A DNA stretch of 64,000 nucleotides from Halostella litorea (GTDB lineage Archaea; Halobacteriota; Halobacteria; Halobacteriales; Natronoarchaeaceae). Below the pieces are notes generated by a model. That model did no database searches and had not been told where the DNA came from. It saw only the letters and a list, made by a program, of their open reading frames with translations. Shown piece by piece: positions 62,392 through 64,000 of the stretch (position 1 is the stretch's first letter; the number at the start of each line of letters is the position of its first letter). The position numbers and the translations under genes are program-made. The stretch lies in assembly GCF_004785955.1 (NCBI RefSeq), contig NZ_ML214300.1, positions 1 to 64,000 of the forward strand, read 5' to 3'.

Positions 62392-63288
62392 ATGCGCCGA
62401 CAGGATCACGGCCGGGCAGGATGGATCAGCACGCTCAGCATCGCTGCGCTCGTCGCGGTGAGCGGTCTCGTCGCCGTCCCCGGACTGCCAAGTGGGGCCG
62501 GTCCGGCTCCACCCGAGCACGCCGGTGGATCGCACGCCTGCCTCGACGACGTGCCCGTCGGCCAGTCCGGTGATGACTCGGAGGCCGATAACGAGAGTGC
62601 GTCCACAGCGACCGGTGGAGGGTCCAGTGACGTGACCCGGACGACGCCCGCGGCCGGGAACGTGACCGTCGCACCGGGGACGGAGATGCTGTTCGAGGCC
62701 GCGGCCACGGAGTACGCCGGCGACTACATCGTCGCCGAGTGGACCGTCGACGGCGAGCCCGGCACGGCCGTCGGCGCGTTCCAGACCGAGTACGGGCAGG
62801 AAGGGGAGGCGTTCTCCCGGCAGACGTTCGAGGAGCCCGGGCCCCACACGGTGAACGCGACGCTGGTCGACGCGAACGGCGACACGGTCGGGTCGGCCGA
62901 GTGGACCGTCACGGTCGAGCGCGGCGGTAACGAAGCACCGGAAGTCGCCGGGGCGACCGTCGACGGCTCATCCTCGAACGACGCCGCGGGCGACGAACCC
63001 CTCTCCGTCGACCGGACCGCGAATTTCTCGGTCGCGGTCGCGGACCCCGACGGCGACCTCCACCGGGTCGTCTGGTTCCTCGGGATGGCGGACGTCCGGC
63101 TCGGTACGAGTTCGGTGAACGGGTCGGCGGACACGGCCAGCGTGACCGTGGACGACCCCTGCGAGACCTGCCCCGTGTTCGTCTGGGTGGTCGACGAGTC
63201 GGGAGCCGTGACCGAGCGGACGGTCGGCTCCTTCGAAGGGGCGTCGCGTGCAAACGGCGGGGCGGCGAACGCCTCGGCGACTCACTGA
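62392..63288 (+). CDS. secreted protein with two Ig/PKD-like domains
   Basis: 298 aa. N-terminal Sec-type signal (WISTLSIAALVAVSGLVAVPG), then a Ser/Thr-rich spacer. Beta-sandwich units at about residues 85-180 (VTVAPGTEMLFEAAATEYAG, HTVNATLVDANGDTVGS) and 200-275 (RTANFSVAVADPDGDLHRVVW). The second unit has CETC and an NxS/T pattern. Extracellular role unknown; no transmembrane or sorting tail is present. The gene ends 7 nt into the convergent next gene. Confidence 0.7.
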   Translation: MRRQDHGRAGWISTLSIAALVAVSGLVAVPGLPSGAGPAPPEHAGGSHACLDDVPVGQSGDDSEADNESASTATGGGSSDVTRTTPAAGNVTVAPGTEMLFEAAATEYAGDYIVAEWTVDGEPGTAVGAFQTEYGQEGEAFSRQTFEEPGPHTVNATLVDANGDTVGSAEWTVTVERGGNEAPEVAGATVDGSSSNDAAGDEPLSVDRTANFSVAVADPDGDLHRVVWFLGMADVRLGTSSVNGSADTASVTVDDPCETCPVFVWVVDESGAVTERTVGSFEGASRANGGAANASATH

Positions 63289-64000
63289 ACGGCCAGCGCC
63301 GTCTCGAACTCGCCGTCGGCGAACAGTTCGGTGACGACGGCGGACCGGTCGGTCGTCTCGACAACGTTCTCCATGAGGACGGTCTCGCTGGGGAACAGCT
63401 GCTCGCCGAGTTCCAGCCCGTGTGACCGGGCGGTCGACCCGGTCATGGTGAGGTAGACGCCCAGCCCCACGTCGGCTATCGTCGCCTCCTCCTCGTCACC
63501 CTCCTCCGGGTAACAGAACTCCACGCCGGTCATCGCCTCGGTGCCGAGCACAGCCTGTACGAGGCGCTCGTAGCGCGGCGAGATGCAGAGCGGCCCCTCG
63601 TAGTCGGCGACGAACTCGCGGGTCAGGTCGTCGCCCGGGCCGTGACGGCGGACCGCCGGCGTGCCCATCAGCGTGTGGTAGACGGTGTCGCCGAGCCCGT
63701 TGACGACCCTGACGTCCGTGTCCTGCGGGTCGATGCGGGCGTTCAGGTCGGCGATGGAGCCGAGCGGTTCCTCGCGCAGTTGGACGACTTCCTCAAGCAC
63801 CAGGTCGGCGCTGTCGAACCCGAGCGCGAACTCGTGGGTCCGGACCGCGCGGAACGGCTCCTCCCGGCCGACCAACTGCACGGGGATGCCGTCGCTCTCG
63901 ACGGTGACGCTGTCGAAGACGATGCGCCGCGGCATGCCGGCCCGGTCGTCCCGCAGGAGCGTGTAGTCGGGGGCGGCCGGGTCCGAGAGGTCGCTGTACT
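63282..64000 (-). CDS. hypothetical protein, 5' end cut by the window
   Basis: 239 codons are visible and the frame is open through the right edge, so the true start lies outside. Readable parts are PRRIVFDSVTVESDGIPVQLVG, EFALGFDSADLVLEEVVQLRE, RVVNGLGDTVYHTLMGTPAVRRHG and EGPLCISPRYERLVQAVLG. The first in-frame ATG at 63935 is probably internal. No family is recognised; the acidic composition is haloarchaeal. It overlaps the convergent secreted-protein gene by 7 nt. Confidence 0.6.
   Translation of the reverse strand, partial: YSDLSDPAAPDYTLLRDDRAGMPRRIVFDSVTVESDGIPVQLVGREEPFRAVRTHEFALGFDSADLVLEEVVQLREEPLGSIADLNARIDPQDTDVRVVNGLGDTVYHTLMGTPAVRRHGPGDDLTREFVADYEGPLCISPRYERLVQAVLGTEAMTGVEFCYPEEGDEEEATIADVGLGVYLTMTGSTARSHGLELGEQLFPSETVLMENVVETTDRSAVVTELFADGEFETALAVQ

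Overview
The window is a chromosomal segment of an extremely halophilic archaeon (class Halobacteria); the genus cannot be fixed from the sequence alone. The evidence is very high GC with strong GC3 bias, acidic proteomes in nearly every true gene, archaeal-type genes (SRP19, Gar1, MBF1, AK6, archaeal TPI, PCNA-binding Y polymerase, F420-dependent oxidoreductase, HTH_10 and HalOD1 proteins, PGF-CTERM-like tail), Tat lipoprotein signals, and TATA-like boxes about 24 nt ahead of many start codons, as expected for leaderless haloarchaeal transcripts. The GC richness produces many long false frames opposite real genes.

Layout. The left edge is the 3' end of a 5S rRNA with a terminator, so a rrn operon lies just upstream. 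From 0.3 to 9.4 kb come a Y-family polymerase, a membrane J-domain protein, a GT87-type glycosyltransferase, a uracil-DNA glycosylase-like protein, a CopZ/TRASH-Lrp copper pair, a CMD-family protein, membrane hydrolase and small unknowns, and a Gfo/Idh/MocA dehydrogenase. From 9.4 to 20.6 kb lie an aldo/keto reductase, succinyl-CoA ligase (sucCD), a K+-channel-like RCK protein, an APC-Usp transporter, an F420-dependent enzyme, coaD and two lipoproteins. tRNA-Glu(UUC) lies at 20.8 kb, followed by an FAH-family hydrolase and a Tat/GMC oxidoreductase pair behind a DtxR-like palindrome. From 24.8 to 28.3 kb is a housekeeping cluster (hisC, AK6 kinase, CDP-alcohol phosphatidyltransferase, MBF1, tpiA).

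From 29 to 42 kb are a PadR regulator, a TIR-zinc protein, a J-domain protein with three zinc knuckles, a ZntA-type P1B ATPase, HTH_10 and HalOD1 proteins, CorA, a methyltransferase, an MFS transporter, an ornithine-cyclodeaminase-family enzyme, a presenilin-like protease, gar1 and srp19. From 42 to 45.7 kb is a BtuFCD-type ABC importer arranged around one symmetric TATA element. From 45.7 to 51.5 kb is a complete phosphate importer (pstS-C-A-B plus a PhoU-like protein). From 52.3 to 59.7 kb is a five-gene formate dehydrogenase-type operon with an NuoF-like subunit, an NuoG-like iron-sulfur subunit, FdhF, a DUF1641 protein and a second molybdopterin enzyme. From 59.8 to 61.4 kb is a tyrosine recombinase coupled to a DUF5805-type DNA-binding protein, preceded by a cluster of AT-rich palindromes. 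The right end holds a small membrane protein, a secreted Ig/PKD-like protein and a gene cut by the window edge.

The items most worth a second look are the formate dehydrogenase operon (degenerate NADH/FMN loop and two molybdoenzymes), the TIR-zinc protein, the recombinase/DUF5805 module with its palindromes, and the symmetric btuF-btuC promoter. All function calls rest on motif recognition by eye; no database search was run.
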